The notes under the pieces: generated by a model
Told to the model about the DNA's origin: nothing
The model's database searches: none
The model's input: the letters and a program-made list of their open reading frames with translations, nothing else
In this document: positions 24,375 to 36,726 of the stretch, piece by piece
Layout of the letters: the number at the start of each line of letters is the position of its first letter
Numbering within the stretch: the first letter of the stretch is position 1
DNA from: Cyrtodaria siliqua
Taxonomy: Eukaryota > Mollusca > Bivalvia > Adapedonta > Hiatellidae
Length of the DNA: 64,000 nucleotides
NCBI GenBank assembly: GCA_037043455.1
Contig: JAWPHD010001134.1
Span: 289,693-353,692 of the forward strand
Direction: 5' to 3'
Made by a program: the position numbers and the translations under genes

Positions 24375-24765
24375 ACAGGCTATACAACTGCAGGTCCATC
24401 CACTCCCAAGTTGAAATAAGACTTCAGAAATGATTGAAGTTTAGGATGTTCTGAAATTATAAGGAAGAGAGTTCCACAGCACAGGAACAGCTCAATATAT
24501 CGGAGTATCTAAAATTATATTTGGTATTCTTTTAACAAGATTTCTCAGCACTGGAGCAGCAATTTATAATTTTAAAAGTTTCAAGCACCATGGTTCTCAT
24601 ACGACGTATATATAATGTTGGTATATTTGCTTTTACTAGAAGAGCAGTATATGATGAACTGTAATCATTATACACAAAATGAAGTGCGCGTACTTGAATT
24701 TTTCGAGTTTGTTTCAGAGAAAAAATGCCATGTTTACAAGAGAACAAAAGTTACAATTGGACAGT
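24375..24765 (-). pseudogene. Non-LTR retrotransposon reverse-transcriptase C-terminal remnant
   Basis: The minus-strand frame reads KIQVRALHFVYNDYSSSYTA, then LLVKANIPTLYIRRMRTM and LETFKI. This is the conserved C-terminal segment that follows the reverse-transcriptase core in many metazoan non-LTR elements. After an in-frame stop, the expected WNSLP motif (about 24463-24477) and a terminal DGP-like tail remain in broken frames. Neither the catalytic core nor an endonuclease domain is present, so this is a 5'-truncated, decayed insertion. Confidence 0.75.
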
Positions 24766-26097
24766 ACGAAGATATAAAAGATTGTTAACTTATTTAATTC
24801 ATTTAATTTACCCCCTATGCGCTTAAATACATTTACTTGCTACGCAGCAAGCATGGGATGTTAAATTAAAGTTGAAACTGTTATTGTGGAAATTTGACGA
24901 AACCTTTTACTCTGCAGTCAGATGTTCAGCTTCCGCCTACTTTCCCGCCAAATGTCAAATAACGAAATTATACCGAAAAGAAACTTTGTTAGCAAAAAGG
25001 ATCAAAATAAAATGCGTTTTTATTTTAGCGAAGTAAAAAAAAATCTGTCTACTTTTGGGCGGGGCCTATATTCAATTTTCGTCCATGTTTTAGGGTATCA
25101 GTTCTGATATTTGTTTCTTTTTTTTCTTCTGATGTAATTATAAAGATTTGTTTATCTGTTATGGTTATGCTATGCTTGAATTGCTTTTTCAGTGGAGCTC
25201 ATAGATGCTTGTCGAACTGACTACTTATTAACTCATGTGTAACACCACACTGAACTACTAAATGTCAAAAGACAGTGAAATCAATCATCATGCCATTACA
25301 ATAACATCACTATAGACTTAACAGATTTGTTCATTAGACTGGAATAAATGTTTTATCTCAAGAAATGTCTGTGAAAGCACTATGCCACTTCTCTACGCTC
25401 AGATATTGACTACATTATAGGTACCATTCAAAATGTTCACGAGTTGGGATGTCTTCCAATACCACCGAACATAAGATTTATTTAGAAAGATTTGAAGGAA
25501 TAGAAAAAACACTAATTCAATTCAAATGGCACGGGATTTGCAGAAACAAGTTCGGTTCTTTATTATATAGATCTACTTCTCTAATTTGTTCCGTAATTTG
25601 TTCCGTTCTTTCCTTTATTAACCAGTTTTTCTTTCTTTATTTGTATTCAGATCTGTTTTCTTTACGAAATATAAACTACGGTTAAAATGGTTTATTTCAA
25701 TTAGTCAATTAATTAATTAATTAATTAATCAATCAACTTCTTATGTATTATATCAATTCCCTCTATATGTCTTTACTACGTTTACTTCCTATCCATGCAC
25801 AAACCATTAAGCAAAATATTCTCTCTAATCTATCGTTCGATCTTTACTGATCAGTATCGAAAATTGGCCAATTAGTCTGTTAAACCCGGAGAATAAGATC
25901 ATTCTCTCTTTTCAGTAGACCCCCGATTAGAAGAGTGTCAATATATGGAAACACACGTTGCTTCTCTTAAACAAAATTGCTCACTCGTTGCTTAACTGTA
26001 TGTTTCTTGCCACCATAAAGGTGATTTGGAAGATGACTTTCCCATAAAAACAGTAGTTCGGAAATCTGCGTTTTGGAAGCAAGTCTGATATAGTCAG
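24766..26097. other. AT-rich DNA, no gene recognised
   Basis: A (TTAA)-rich microsatellite lies at 25703-25736. Nothing else was identified. The upstream part of the broken gene at 26098 may extend left of its first recognisable motif. Confidence 0.4.
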
Positions 26098-27210
26098 GTG
26101 TCTCGAAACTGTCCAGTTCAGCAAATATCATCAAAGATGCAAGACACTGAGGTTTTGATACTGGATGGCGCGGTAGTTAACATGTTGAAAAAAGAGTATG
26201 ATAATGGACCTTTGGAAACGGCCGAGCACGACACATACGAAATATTGCACGTTTTGATTGAGACTGTTCATGAGCGGTAGTGAAATATGCTAGCTACCGC
26301 TCACGCCCTCTAGCCCCGGGTTGAGCAGAACTCAATATTCAGAAAATCAATAGTACACAATTTTAACCATCCCGAAGATGGCATGCATACGGCGGTGGAC
26401 ATGAAGCCTTATTCTTGCAAGACCAAGGACAGAACATCTTTGTTTTGTATGCTGAACGCCAAATTCTCAATTTATGCAGATTATATTGTTTGGAATGAAT
26501 ACTTTCCTGACGGTCTCAAAGCAATGATACATACCAGAAGAGGAACATATGTTAAAACACGGGTCCAGTCGGATACAACAAATCCAGGAACAGGAAATAG
26601 GGAAGCGTTTTTAAGAGCTGTTCAGAATAAATCAGAATTATTTGGTTATCTTTCTGCGCAGTCCATCAATACTGAATGATAAACATAAGCAGCGAATATC
26701 AACAAAAGGTCGTTTGGTGTTGAGTAACAACCTGATAGATGACTCCGTGTAACCACGAACAAGCTGAACCAAACTTTCTGCTTCATGCTGTAGATGCTGC
26801 CAATCATTGCTACAACAAATGGTGCGTATAGTTGATACATATGTACATGCATTGTGGATAGTCGGAACTGGGAAACACTTGAGATACATATATCAGCACG
26901 GTCGGGTAATATCTTATTAACCCGGCCAAGATCTTCGTACGTTCCATGCCTTCACTGGATGTGACCAGAACTCAACATTTTGCGAAAATGGCAAGAAACA
27001 GTTTATGAACCTTGGGAGGATTTTGAGGATGTTTCCTCAGCTTTTAAACTGTAAATAATGTCCAGATGGAGGTTTCTATTCAGGGTGCAATGCCCTACTT
27101 GAACGCAAGCATCAGAGTCCTGTCAAGAGCTTCCTGTGAATGCAAGTCTGAAAAAGGATGTCGCTGAAGGTGCAAATGTATAAAAGCGGAAATGCTTTGT
27201 AAATGGGGTG
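26098..27210 (+). pseudogene. Decayed multicopy gene with HAFTGCD signature and cysteine-rich tail
   Basis: Several plus-strand frames, read in order, follow a protein family found in many copies in invertebrate genomes and usually left unnamed: LILDGAVVNMLK (about 26155), then DYIVWNEYFPDGLKA with RRGTYVKTRV and FLRAVQNKSELFGYL (26383-26676), then MVRIVDTYVHALWIVGTGKH (about 26819-26880), then FHAFTGCDQNSTF (about 26947), and a Cys-rich end CECKSEKGC..RCKCIKAEM (about 27138-27206). At least four stops or frameshifts break it. AATAAA follows at about 27250. The aspartates and glycines resemble PIN/FEN-like nuclease folds, which is inference. The function is unknown to me. Confidence 0.7.
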
Positions 27211-27789
27211 GAAACTTTGATCGAGAATGATATGCATGTAGACAAAAACAATAAAGATGATTATTCATGGTTAAGTAACATGTCATGGAATGTTTAAACT
27301 ATCTTTGGTGGATGTACCATATATTGGTATAAACTACTGATCCTGCAAAGAAAAAAATGAACTAAACTTCATCTCCATGACTCAATGTCAAAGACGCAAT
27401 TTGCATGTGTATTAATCATATGTCATACAAAACTGACACTAGTTACAGGCACTCATAAATCACTGTAATAAATTATTGTGCCAAGTTTGGTGCTTTTACC
27501 ACAAAACCCAGAATTCGTTTACATTTTGTCACCACACAGCTGGACTAATAGTGCTTGTGACTTACTCCCAAGACTTCGACCGTCGGAAGGGGGATGTTAA
27601 TCGGCAGGTTTAATATAACATACTGTGATCTCTCTCTGGGCATGTACAACAGCTATAGGAATATGTTCAGTAGCTGTTCTCTCCATTATACCAGTATGAG
27701 TTCATAAGCCCTCCCTGTTGACCTGTGTCAGTAAACAAACAGTATGTTTCAGGAAATAGTTTGACCTGAAAACAAATTGGAAACCGGTT

Positions 27790-28165
27790 GCCTATGAAGG
27801 GTTGTCCTCTATCTCCATATTTCCCTTTTGTGTTTGTGATGTCGTTTGAATTTATTATTACTTTTGCCTTCTCGTTTGTCTGTTTGCGTGTTTGTTTCTG
27901 TGTTTTGTGGTTGACTGTCCTCCTTTGAATGCTACTTTCCCTGTCCGATCTTTTTATATTTCTTTGATAGTATAATGTAATGTATGTTTACAATCTCGTT
28001 TTTTTCCCTCTCCGTATGTAACTAGGTGTTCAGGAGCTTAAGATAAAGATTTATGAGTTGGCCTTTTATTCATCTTTAAATTTGTTCTTTGTTTCTGTTT
28101 GTGTTTGTGGTTGACTGTCGTCCTTGAATGCTGCTTTTCCTATTCGATTTTTATATCTATCATAC
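27790..28165 (+). repeat. Dispersed element family, two partial copies
   Basis: Both copies carry the phrase TGTGGTTGACTGTC..TCC, then TTGAATGCT(A/G)CTTT and TTTTTATAT, at 27904-27960 and 28108-28165. The first is preceded by TTGTGTTTGTGATGTCGTTT, as in the copy at 30120-30720. Confidence 0.6.
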
Positions 28166-28969
28166 AGATACACCATTGCAAAGGAAGTATACGTTAGACT
28201 ACGTTTAGTCTCTCGTAAACAACCAAATAATACGTTATACAATTAATTACCTTCGTTCAGATGGTCGTCATTGTTCGTTGAAAACGTTTCGCTAACAACA
28301 AGCTGTCCAGCTTTCCATTACAAAAACTCCCAGATAAAGTGTATTATGTTATGAATAAAATGCATTTAGTTTATGACCATGGTGTTTCATTTACCACAGC
28401 CTACACCCCAAATGGTTCCCTAGTTTCAGTATTTAATCGAAGTACAATCACATATGTTAGTCCATTATAAGAAATTAAAAGCATTGATACGAAATTAAGC
28501 CTGCAGATTTTCAACATTCAAGAAATTCAAAATACTCAATATGTCACTTACCTATTTATAACTACTTTCCAAAATGACTAATCTTTAAACTACAAATGCA
28601 TGGCCAGTCGCCATCGCTTATCACCGGCATATATAATAATCATTCATTTTAATAAATAATGTATACACTTAAAGAAAAAGATGAGATACCATCAAACCCC
28701 TTTATTTCAATCTTTGTGACGTCATGAGATGGTATGGCAAAGATTACTCTCCTTTGCATCGGTTATACATTACTATGTAATATTCTAACGTAATGTAATA
28801 TTCATATATGAAACGTCCGCTGACTCGGGAGCGTAGGCAAAGATTAGAAGGAGTATCGCAGAAGTGATTTACACATTTCTTTAGATCCTTGGTTATGATC
28901 ACTTTCATACAATCTTTATCATACTTTTTAGAACATTTATCAAAAGAGCTTATAATCCTATTAACTTGA
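28166..28969. other. AT-rich DNA without recognised features
   Basis: No exon, repeat or RNA gene identified. Confidence 0.4.
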
Positions 28970-29310
28970 AGTGCACATGTTAAATGGTGGACCCATTTAC
29001 ACCACAGTTTACAATTAAGCCTCTGTGCTTTACTCTTTGATTGTGCGATGACCCGATAGATTGCGGAGCCTACTTAATCATGAAAACGAAGGTAATGTTT
29101 CATGTGTTTTCAATTTCGGTTTGAGGAGCCCTTTACGGCTTAGTCTCTTGTTGCTCATCTGGTTTCTCCCAACTCACTGAGTGTGTATTTTTAGTCGTTT
29201 TTATATTCATATATACATGGTCATTTGTGTTTTACTACCTCCTATTAATGCTGCCTAATGTGTTAGAGGACACAGCCTTAATCCTTAGCGGCCTATACCA
29301 CTAACCATTC
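28970..29310 (+). repeat. Dispersed element family, partial copy
   Basis: Shares GATTGTGCGATGACC, GCTCATCTGGTTTCT and the GCTGCCTAATGTGTTAGA-type segment with 30190-30460 and 47980-48100. It lacks the TGTGGTTGACTGTC end. Confidence 0.55.
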
Positions 29311-29384
29311 CAATGTGTCAACCTTCTGGTCGATCCTTTTGTTTATTTGCTTCTAAATTATGAGTAATCATTTATCCATGTAAG

Positions 29385-29720
29385 TGTCACCCGCCTTTTC
29401 GAAGAAACGCGGTGGGACATAGAAACAGCGATCGTCCGTCCGTCCACACTTTATTGTTCACTTCAGTTTTGAAGAGATTCTTTTCATATTTGAAAGCATT
29501 GATTGCCATCATGTAACGATGATCTGGCAATTGTTATCGCACTTCTGGCCCTTTTCTGGCTTAGACCTGTTAGGGCTTAATAAGAGCCTTTTGGTCGCAG
29601 CTTGTCATTCAGTTTTGAAGAGATTCAGTTCATATTTCATGGGATGTCATCTACGTTCGACAATTTCTTTGGGACGTTATGGCTCTTTTAGGGTCAAGGG
29701 AATATTCACAGCTTTTTATT
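29385..29720 (+). mobile_element. Fragment of a pearl-like element
   Basis: GAAACGCGGTGGGACATAG is followed by CGTCCGTCCGTCC. Then come about two diverged units of roughly 140 bp sharing CAGTTTTGAAGAGATTC..TTCATATTT. No right end was seen. Confidence 0.4.
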
Positions 29721-29859
29721 TGTTCACTCTACAGTGTATTATAATAATCGTCTGATGATATTTTAAAGTATATAATGCAAACTCTATGATTATTTAGCAA
29801 TTATAATTAGTATTACCTTTTTCCAAACATATTTTCTCCGCCACTATCTTGTTGGTGTT

Positions 29860-30720
29860 TACTTTAGATGCGTGTTGTGGTTGACGGTGTTCGGTGAATG
29901 CTCCATTTCATGTTCGACTTCTCTATTTACTTTGGACATGGTAGTAGGTTTTGAAGCAATAGAAATATTGTGGTGTTTTTTTTTGTGTTTTTTTAATGTT
30001 TTTTTATTTATTTTTTATTTGGTAGAGGTCAATTTACGCTCACATTCTATATATGGCCATTTTGGTTTAGCTAGCAATGCTGCTTTGGTAGTTAAAGTCA
30101 TTGCAAACTAATCTGGCTCCTCGCCTTTTGCAACGGACTGCATGTCTTGTGGTTGACCCAATTACAGTTCGCCACTATGTTTTCCTGTTTGATTGTGCGA
30201 TGACCGGACATATTGTGGACCCTATGATGACGTCTACCTAAATTCTGAGAGGACGGTATAAACGTTTGATGTTTATCTCCAATCTCCAATATTGTCTTGT
30301 CGTGCCCTTAATAGTTTATACCCTTGCTGCTCTGGTTTCTGCCAAGATATTGAATATTTGCGTTGTGACTTTCTAGACTGTTTTTTTATATATACATTAT
30401 CATCTTTGTGTGTTATTTGTATTACTATTAGTGTTGCCTAGTTTGTTAGACGATATAGCACGGCAGGGATTTCTCTATTTAAAAAGTATCGTTTTACTGG
30501 GATGACAATAAGGTAAGAGTGAGATTTGGTGCATCCTAGAACCTGGTTTAACCCGTGTACGAAGGCGGTAGCCCTATTGTCAACCCTTTTTATGTTTGTG
30601 ATGTCATTTACCTTGCCTATTATCTATCCTTGTTGTTTGTTTCAATTTGTGTTTTTGGTTGACTGTGGTCCTTGAATGCTACATTGCCTGTGTGTCTTTT
30701 ATAGCCATTTTTGCGGATCA
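29860..30720 (+). repeat. Dispersed element family, longest copy
   Basis: Contains the family phrases in order: GTTGTGGTTGACGGTG (29874), GATTGTGCGATGACCGGA (30193), TGCTGCTCTGGTTTCTGCC (30327), GTTGCCTAGTTTGTTAGACG (30434), TGGGATGACAATA (30498), CCTAGAACCTGGTTTAACCC (30535), ATTGTCAACCCTTTTTATG (30577), and GGTTGACTGTGGTCCTTGAA (30656). The same order recurs at 47960-48370. The segment from CCTAGAACC to GTCAACCC corresponds to the unit expanded at 36727-39541. No protein was recognised. Confidence 0.65.
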
Positions 30721-31570
30721 TTTCTATATTGCGATTGCAATATTTTTGTCATGGATGGATTCTAATTGGGGGTCTAACATACACCGCGAAGGCTGTCTCT
30801 CTCACTTTAGTGTTTCTATGTATGGTTCTTTTTTACGAAATTGGTTGTGTTGCTTAATTGCTATGCTATTTATGTATTGGGTCAAGTCTAACGTTTTAGT
30901 TAATTGTTACCTCTAAATAGTTTATATTGTCAGTGGTGTTTAAAGGGTGTCGGTCCATTTAGTTAGTAAGGGTATTTTATATAACAGATTTTACAAGATA
31001 TTTGAACGTTTTTACATTTATCTGGATTGATTTCCATGCGCCATTCACTTTCCCATTGTTGAGTTAGAAAGTATCCAACCGTAGGGATCACTGGGCGGCA
31101 AATCTGGCAAACCCAGTACCCCGACAACACTGCTAAGTAATGTGTACCTGTCTGTTTATTATTTTATTTCTAATTGCTGATAACTATTAAGTTATATCGC
31201 CCAATTTAGTGTAAGAGCTTTTTTATTCACTGAGGCATGTTCAATGAAAACTGAAAATTGAAATTCTGACAGAGGTAGGCAATGTTATGTCCAGAGAACT
31301 AAGAAGCAGCGATTGGGCACTTATTCAAATCTGCTATAATCTCGTATGACGCAAGGTAAAACTGCCAAATCTCGTTCTTCATTTTCTCTTCTTATATTTA
31401 AGACAGAAAGAATATAATGATATTACTACATATAATTCGCTTTAATTTGAGACCAGTAGTATAAAATAGGTTATAGTCGGAATTTTTAAACAATATTTGT
31501 TGACATGTACGTTTAGTAAACATACACATATTTTGAAAAATACCACTACACTTCTAGACATAATTGTCTT
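30721..31570. other. AT-rich DNA without recognised features
   Basis: No supported exon. A short palindrome-poor region precedes the 30-bp repeat. Confidence 0.35.
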
Positions 31571-31840
31571 TAATTAGAGACGGTTTGCTGACCGCTGCTT
31601 TAATAAGAGACGGTTTGCTGACCGCTGCTTTAATTAGAGACGGCTTGCTGACCGCTGCTTTAATTAGAGACGGTTTGCTGACCGCTGCTTTAATTAGAGA
31701 CGGTTTGCTGACCGCTGCTTTAATTAGAGACGGCTTGCTGACCGCTGCTTTAATTAGAGACGGTTTGCTGACCGCTGCTTTAATTAGAGACGGTTTGCTG
31801 ACCGCTGCTTTAATTAGAGACGGTTTGCTGACCGCTGCTT
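31571..31840. repeat. Nine tandem copies of a 30-bp unit
   Basis: Units start every 30 bp, from 31571 to 31811, with words AGAGACGGTTTGCTGACCGC and TGCTTTAATT. Copies 3 and 6 share the T-to-C variant CGGCTTG, and copy 2 has TAATAAG. The unit is a multiple of three, so one plus-strand frame stays open for 159 codons and runs into unique sequence. There is no good start codon or splice context. Confidence 0.97.
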
Positions 31841-33366
31841 TAAGAAATGGCAGTTTCTATAAGTGTATACGTGAAATTTTGAGTATTTTCTATCTGAAAG
31901 TCTCTGGTTCATTACGTCTCTGTTATGTCCAAAGCTCAATAAACTTCAAACATTTCTACTTTTTTTGCGTCTATGTTTCAAGTTACAACGTTATTACATT
32001 CAGAAGAAAACGAAAACAAACACAATCATTAAGCACGAGTTGAATAGACACGTGATACAAACATTTAGAGTTGTCTTTCTTGAAAATCGATCTGCTGATG
32101 TTATCAAGACTAAAAATAGCGTAGCCTGATACAATAACAAAACCACGTGATCAAGCTTAAGAAAACAAAATTATGGCGAAACAAAGAAGTGTACTAAAAA
32201 CTGACTGCATAAAACATGAAAGGACAGTCGAAATTGTGTAAAATAAATATTATTCGCGGTAGAAAAGATACAGTAAGTAGATTTTCTTCTTTTTTAGTAT
32301 CAATAATTTCTTTTAAACTGAGTGTTTAAGAAAACAGAAAATATATGTCGTTGACCTACTATTCTGAAAGTCTTAAGTAAGTCGTACCATTTTGTCATAC
32401 GATATGTAGATTTAAATAATGATGATACATGGTAATATTTGACAGTTTTGATATGGAAGAACTTTTCATGTCGTTCTGTAATCAAAGTTAGAGTGTTTTA
32501 TAGTACTTAATAGTTGCTCGGAGTGAACAAAGTAGCTTTGAACGGAATTAATTTTAAATGCGTACACAGGCAGAACAAAGAAAATGAGGGTAAATATACA
32601 TATATATAACTATCTGGTTATAGCTAGCTTAATCTTACAACAGTTTATAAGTTTAAATAAATATGGATATATATGTATGTATATGTTTATAGTTTTAGTA
32701 TAACATAACCTTTGCAATATGTATAACATGAGCATAATGTATTCAATTGCATTTATATGAAAATATAGAACATTAAACAATATACAATTGAAAAAGAAAC
32801 TAATCGGGGAAACTTAATAGGGGAAAATGACGTCAGTTGATTTTATTGATTCGAAATGATTTACAAACTGTCAAATGTTATGTCATGTTTTATTTCTCTT
32901 GAAGAACCATAAATACTGTTCATTTACTGTATGGCATACGCATAATGGTCTTAGTTAAATGTTAAGTTAAAACCGTATAGACTTATTTTAGAAAAAAACA
33001 ACAACCATTTTTGTATGTATATATTTATTTCTCAATTGCTAGATTTGGGAAACCGTTTGTCTGGCTCATTTGAATTTGTTTGTCATTTTGAACTCTATTT
33101 TCGAAAACAGCAGGACATTTGGAGAAGAGCCATACTGTGTTGATATACGTTAATTTAATTCACGGTCAACATATTGACAACATATTTTTACACGCAAGAA
33201 ATCGGTTGAACGTGCAAATAAATGCTAATGGTTCTGTTTTGACTGTCAAGATAAGCAAATCATTTGTTTTTAATATCATTCCGCTGAGGATCTTTGTCGA
33301 AGAGAAATGATTTTGTTTTTTTAAACGTTGTATTTTATTGATAACCAAGGCGTAGTATATTAAAGT
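31841..33366. other. AT-rich DNA, no gene recognised
   Basis: Open frames at 32300-32485 (-) and 33119-33310 (+) are short and featureless. No tandem repeats. Confidence 0.4.
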
Positions 33367-33703
33367 ATCAATCCCGCCAAATAACGGCAAAATTACGCTA
33401 CAAAACAATATATCAAAACTCTATCCAGGTTTTAGGTAATATAATATTGTATATATGCCGATTAAAAGTAAAGCTTTATTAACGTTTTTTTTTTAAAATA
33501 CGCGTGATTGAATATGCGTAAAAATGAATTATTAGTTGGTAAGTCTTAATTCGACGCTCCAGTTCTGGGGTTTGGCCTGGCTGGTTAAAGCCGTTTATAT
33601 CATGGCTATAAAGTTTGGATTCTCAAAATGTGTGTTATATATATACCTTGTCGTCAGTAGGTTTAGAAATTGTAACATGTGTCTGTTGTTGACGGGATAG
33701 CTT
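33367..33703 (+). mobile_element. MITE with ATCCCGCC/GCGGGAT ends, copy 1
   Basis: The left end is AATCCCGCCAAATAACG and the right end GTTGACGGGATAG. The interior shares ATCAAAACTCTATCCAGG, TATATATGCCGATTAAA and GTCGTCAGTAGGTTTA with the inverted copy at 35231-35535. Non-coding. Confidence 0.65.
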
Positions 33704-34239
33704 GTCTCGTACCCATACAGTTTAGTATTGTGTTATTGATCATAACGATAGCGACATTTTGCAAGTTCCCTTTATTATACTTTTTCATGAATGTCCAGGA
33801 GAGTAGCCTCAACTGTTTCAACATACTCCTAATACGATGTGGGAAGCGTGAAGTATGGGAGGGTCTGGGAGGAGGTATTCCCTCTCAGAAGGGGGTCCGA
33901 TATTTTTATTTTTTATTTCTTTATCTTTAGACAAAATGGTGATCGTACAAGTCTTTGTCAGGAATATAGACATTTCAGGAATATAGACAGTTTAAGCTCG
34001 CAAATAGAGCTCATTTTCCATCCGTCTAAGTTGAAAAATGCTTTAAAACTCAGAGGAGCCCATCTCTGATTTGTATTACAATTTTTTAAAGGAGTATGTC
34101 ACATTACGCTCCTGATTATCACTCATGACAGAGTAACACATTATTGAAATCTACTCTAAATTTCATATTCTGTACATCATACATGCGTAAATTAACTATT
34201 GATCAATGTATATATATATGCATACTGAAAAGTAAAAGA

Positions 34240-34597
34240 ATCTTTTAGTGGGTATTTCCGCTCTATATTGTATGTTTAATATGCTACTGCTAATCGAATG
34301 GTACAACCCGACATAAGGTCCTTTCGAAAATAAGGTTAAAACAGTACCGAACACATCAATGGAATCTCTTAACATTAAACACAATACTGAAATGGCTTTA
34401 CTTTTTCAAGCGAAACTTCAACATTATGAATTTCGTGTAACAAGTTATGCTTTGATTAAAAGTTCTACTACATGACAGAGTTGTCCTTTCTGTAATTACG
34501 TGTAGTCTCATTTTGTACAAAACACGTTGAGCTACATCTGGAATATTACGTGGAATTAGGTGTGTATAATAGCGCAGTATAGGCAATTTTGTGTGTG
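34240..34597 (+). mobile_element. TIR element, copy 2 of the 13807 family
   Basis: Shares TATTTCCGCTCTATATTGTA, CTAATCGAATGGTACA, AATACTGAAATGGCT, GAAACTTCAACATTATGAAT and TGTACAAAACACGTTG with 13807-14301, in the same order. Its terminal inverted repeats are truncated and decayed, so this is an older copy. Confidence 0.7.
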
Positions 34598-35230
34598 TTC
34601 ATAAATGATAAACAGTGTGTGTTCATAAATGTTTAAATTATCGAGCCCTAATGTATGTATGTGTTATTTCCACCCGACTTCATCTGGTAGGGTTTTGTTG
34701 CGAAAATTGGCAGTTGCTAGGGGATACGCATTCAGTTCTAAAATTCACATTTCTACATGTGTTGCCGTCTCACGTTTGGTTTAATTGGAGCTGCAATATA
34801 CTAGAGAGTCATGCTAATGGCATAAAATAAGATAGCCAAGACGGAATAATACTTCATTGAAATCCTCGGGGGAAATATAAATTGTTTTCTCTCATTGATA
34901 AGAACACAAAGAAGAGAGAGTAGTAACCAGTTTACCACGTGATTCTATTTAATGTAATGTGGAGGATCTATGAGAAATGGGAAAGTCGATGATACTAAAT
35001 TCTTGGAGAACATCGCTAGATTGTTTTGTTAAAGGGGTTGGCAACCAGGCGAATATCATTGAACAATTCAGCCTTATTTGTTGGCCAATAATTTGCAAAT
35101 GTTAAACACTGTCCAAATCCATATGCTCATGGTTTCGTTATTGCTTAATATGACTAAATAAAAAAGAATTTCAATAACAAAGCAAGCACTTCTTGTAGTT
35201 AAATCTCCGTATGAATAAATAGTTAACGTA
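34598..35230. other. Unassigned DNA
   Basis: Nothing recognised apart from a short direct duplication of GTGTGTTCATAAATG at 34595-34630. Confidence 0.35.
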
Positions 35231-35535
35231 GCTATCCCGCCAACAACAGCCCAATTTTACAACAGATGTACACCATTTTTAAACCTACTGACGACGAGGC
35301 ATAACTTGCCAAACTCTACAGACACAACCCCAAACCCCAAAACTGGAGAGTCGAATTAAGAGTTACCAACTCATTATTCATTTTACGCATATTCAAACAC
35401 GGGTATTCTAAAAGCCCGAGAATGAACCTATACCTTTAATCGGCATATATAAATTATTACATGACCTGAACACCTGGATAGAGTTTTGATGAAGGGTTTT
35501 GTAGTGTAATTGCGCACGTATTTAGCGGGATAGTT
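35231..35535 (-). mobile_element. MITE with ATCCCGCC/GCGGGAT ends, copy 2 (inverted)
   Basis: GCTATCCCGCC at 35231 and TAGCGGGATAG at 35523 form the inverted ends. The interior is the reverse complement of 33367-33703. TA is adjacent to both ends, which may be a target duplication. Confidence 0.7.
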
Positions 35536-36389
35536 TATATACAAACTGAAACAGGATCGTTTTGCACATTTATTTATTCATGTAATTCTCTCTATTTTTT
35601 GTAGTCCAGAACAATTTTATAAATTATCTTTTTCGAAAACGCACCAAATATAGTTTTGGCCTCGGTAAAGTTTGATACTTTTTGTACTTGTAAACACACC
35701 GATTTAAAAAACAAATATACTACTGTTGACCGCTTTTACTTTCGTATCACGGGGTTCGTTCACCGATTTAAGATAATCAGACAATAAACATACATTAGTC
35801 GCTAAAATTCAATCTAAACCAAACAACGGTGTTGAAGAGCGTAGAAGTTGAACGTTCTTTGTAATGACAAATGAAGGTAGTAGCTGGATGATTTCAAAAG
35901 GGTTTGGCCTTTTCTCAAGCATTTCAATAATTTAATGATATTGTCGAAGCTGCTTAGGCTTTACAATCTATACTTTAATTAACATATAATTCTTTTATTT
36001 TGATGTAGAAATATTATCGTTGAGTTATTCTGTGATAATATCTTTCAAACTTGTCAGCTGGCACAAACCATTCTTCAAACTATTTTAGACTTGGCTCAAG
36101 TACTCGAATTTCGTTCACAAATATACCCATGACCTTTAAAAATAGACAGTCGTATGCCAATGTTATTTATTAGTATTTATCATTTTTATACTTACCAGCT
36201 TGTTATAAAAGTAAAATCTCATGGACATATTTTGATTATTTGCATATTCTCCAAAATGGTTGGTGAATTCAAGGCCATATTTATAAAGCTATTACTAACT
36301 TGTACACGGTCCAAATTAATTTCCCCTACTATTCTTGCTTCAGTTAACCACGATGCGATATCGATCGGGTTAGATCTCTTATCCTATTT
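35536..36389. other. AT-rich DNA, no gene recognised
   Basis: The open frame at 36154-36489 runs into the dispersed element and is not supported. Confidence 0.35.
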
Positions 36390-36615
36390 TATTAACCGTA
36401 AGCCTTCTACGTGCCCACACTTTGTATGGGATATTTACTCTGTTCGCAAAGGCGATATGTTCAGTTTTATTGGGATGACAATAGTGTAGGAGTGAGGTTT
36501 GGTGCACCCAATATTTTTTGAAATTATTGTTTGTTTCTCTGTGTGCTTTTGTGATTTTGAATGATTGTGATGCTTGAATGCTATATTTTCTGTTCGACTT
36601 TTATGTTTACTTTTA
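36390..36615 (+). repeat. Dispersed element family, partial copy
   Basis: TTATTGGGATGACAATAGTG, GAGTGAGGTTTGGTGCACCC and GAATGCTATATTTTCTGTTC match the copies at 30498-30690 and 48110-48350. The CCTAGAACC..GTCAACC segment is missing here. Confidence 0.6.
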
Positions 36616-36679
36616 AAAGACCAAAATCATTTTAAAGCAAATAACAATAACATTGATGAATAATCATTTAGAAATAAAG

Positions 36680-36726
36680 TAAATGACACCACATACACAA
36701 TAGTTGACAATAGGGGTTATGCCCTG
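36680..36726 (-). repeat. Left flank of the 63-bp array, same dispersed family
   Basis: The minus strand reads GGGCATAACCCCTATTGTCA, then a TGTGGTGTCATTT stretch. This matches 48215-48255, so the array lies within a minus-strand copy of the family. Confidence 0.65.

Noticed and set aside
25449..25685. Possible 5' part of the HAFTGCD-family pseudogene
   Set aside because: No residue pattern that I could match to the family. The link is not supported.
31571..31840. CRISPR-like array
   Set aside because: Units are contiguous without unique spacers and the genome is eukaryotic. The same applies to the other tandem repeats.
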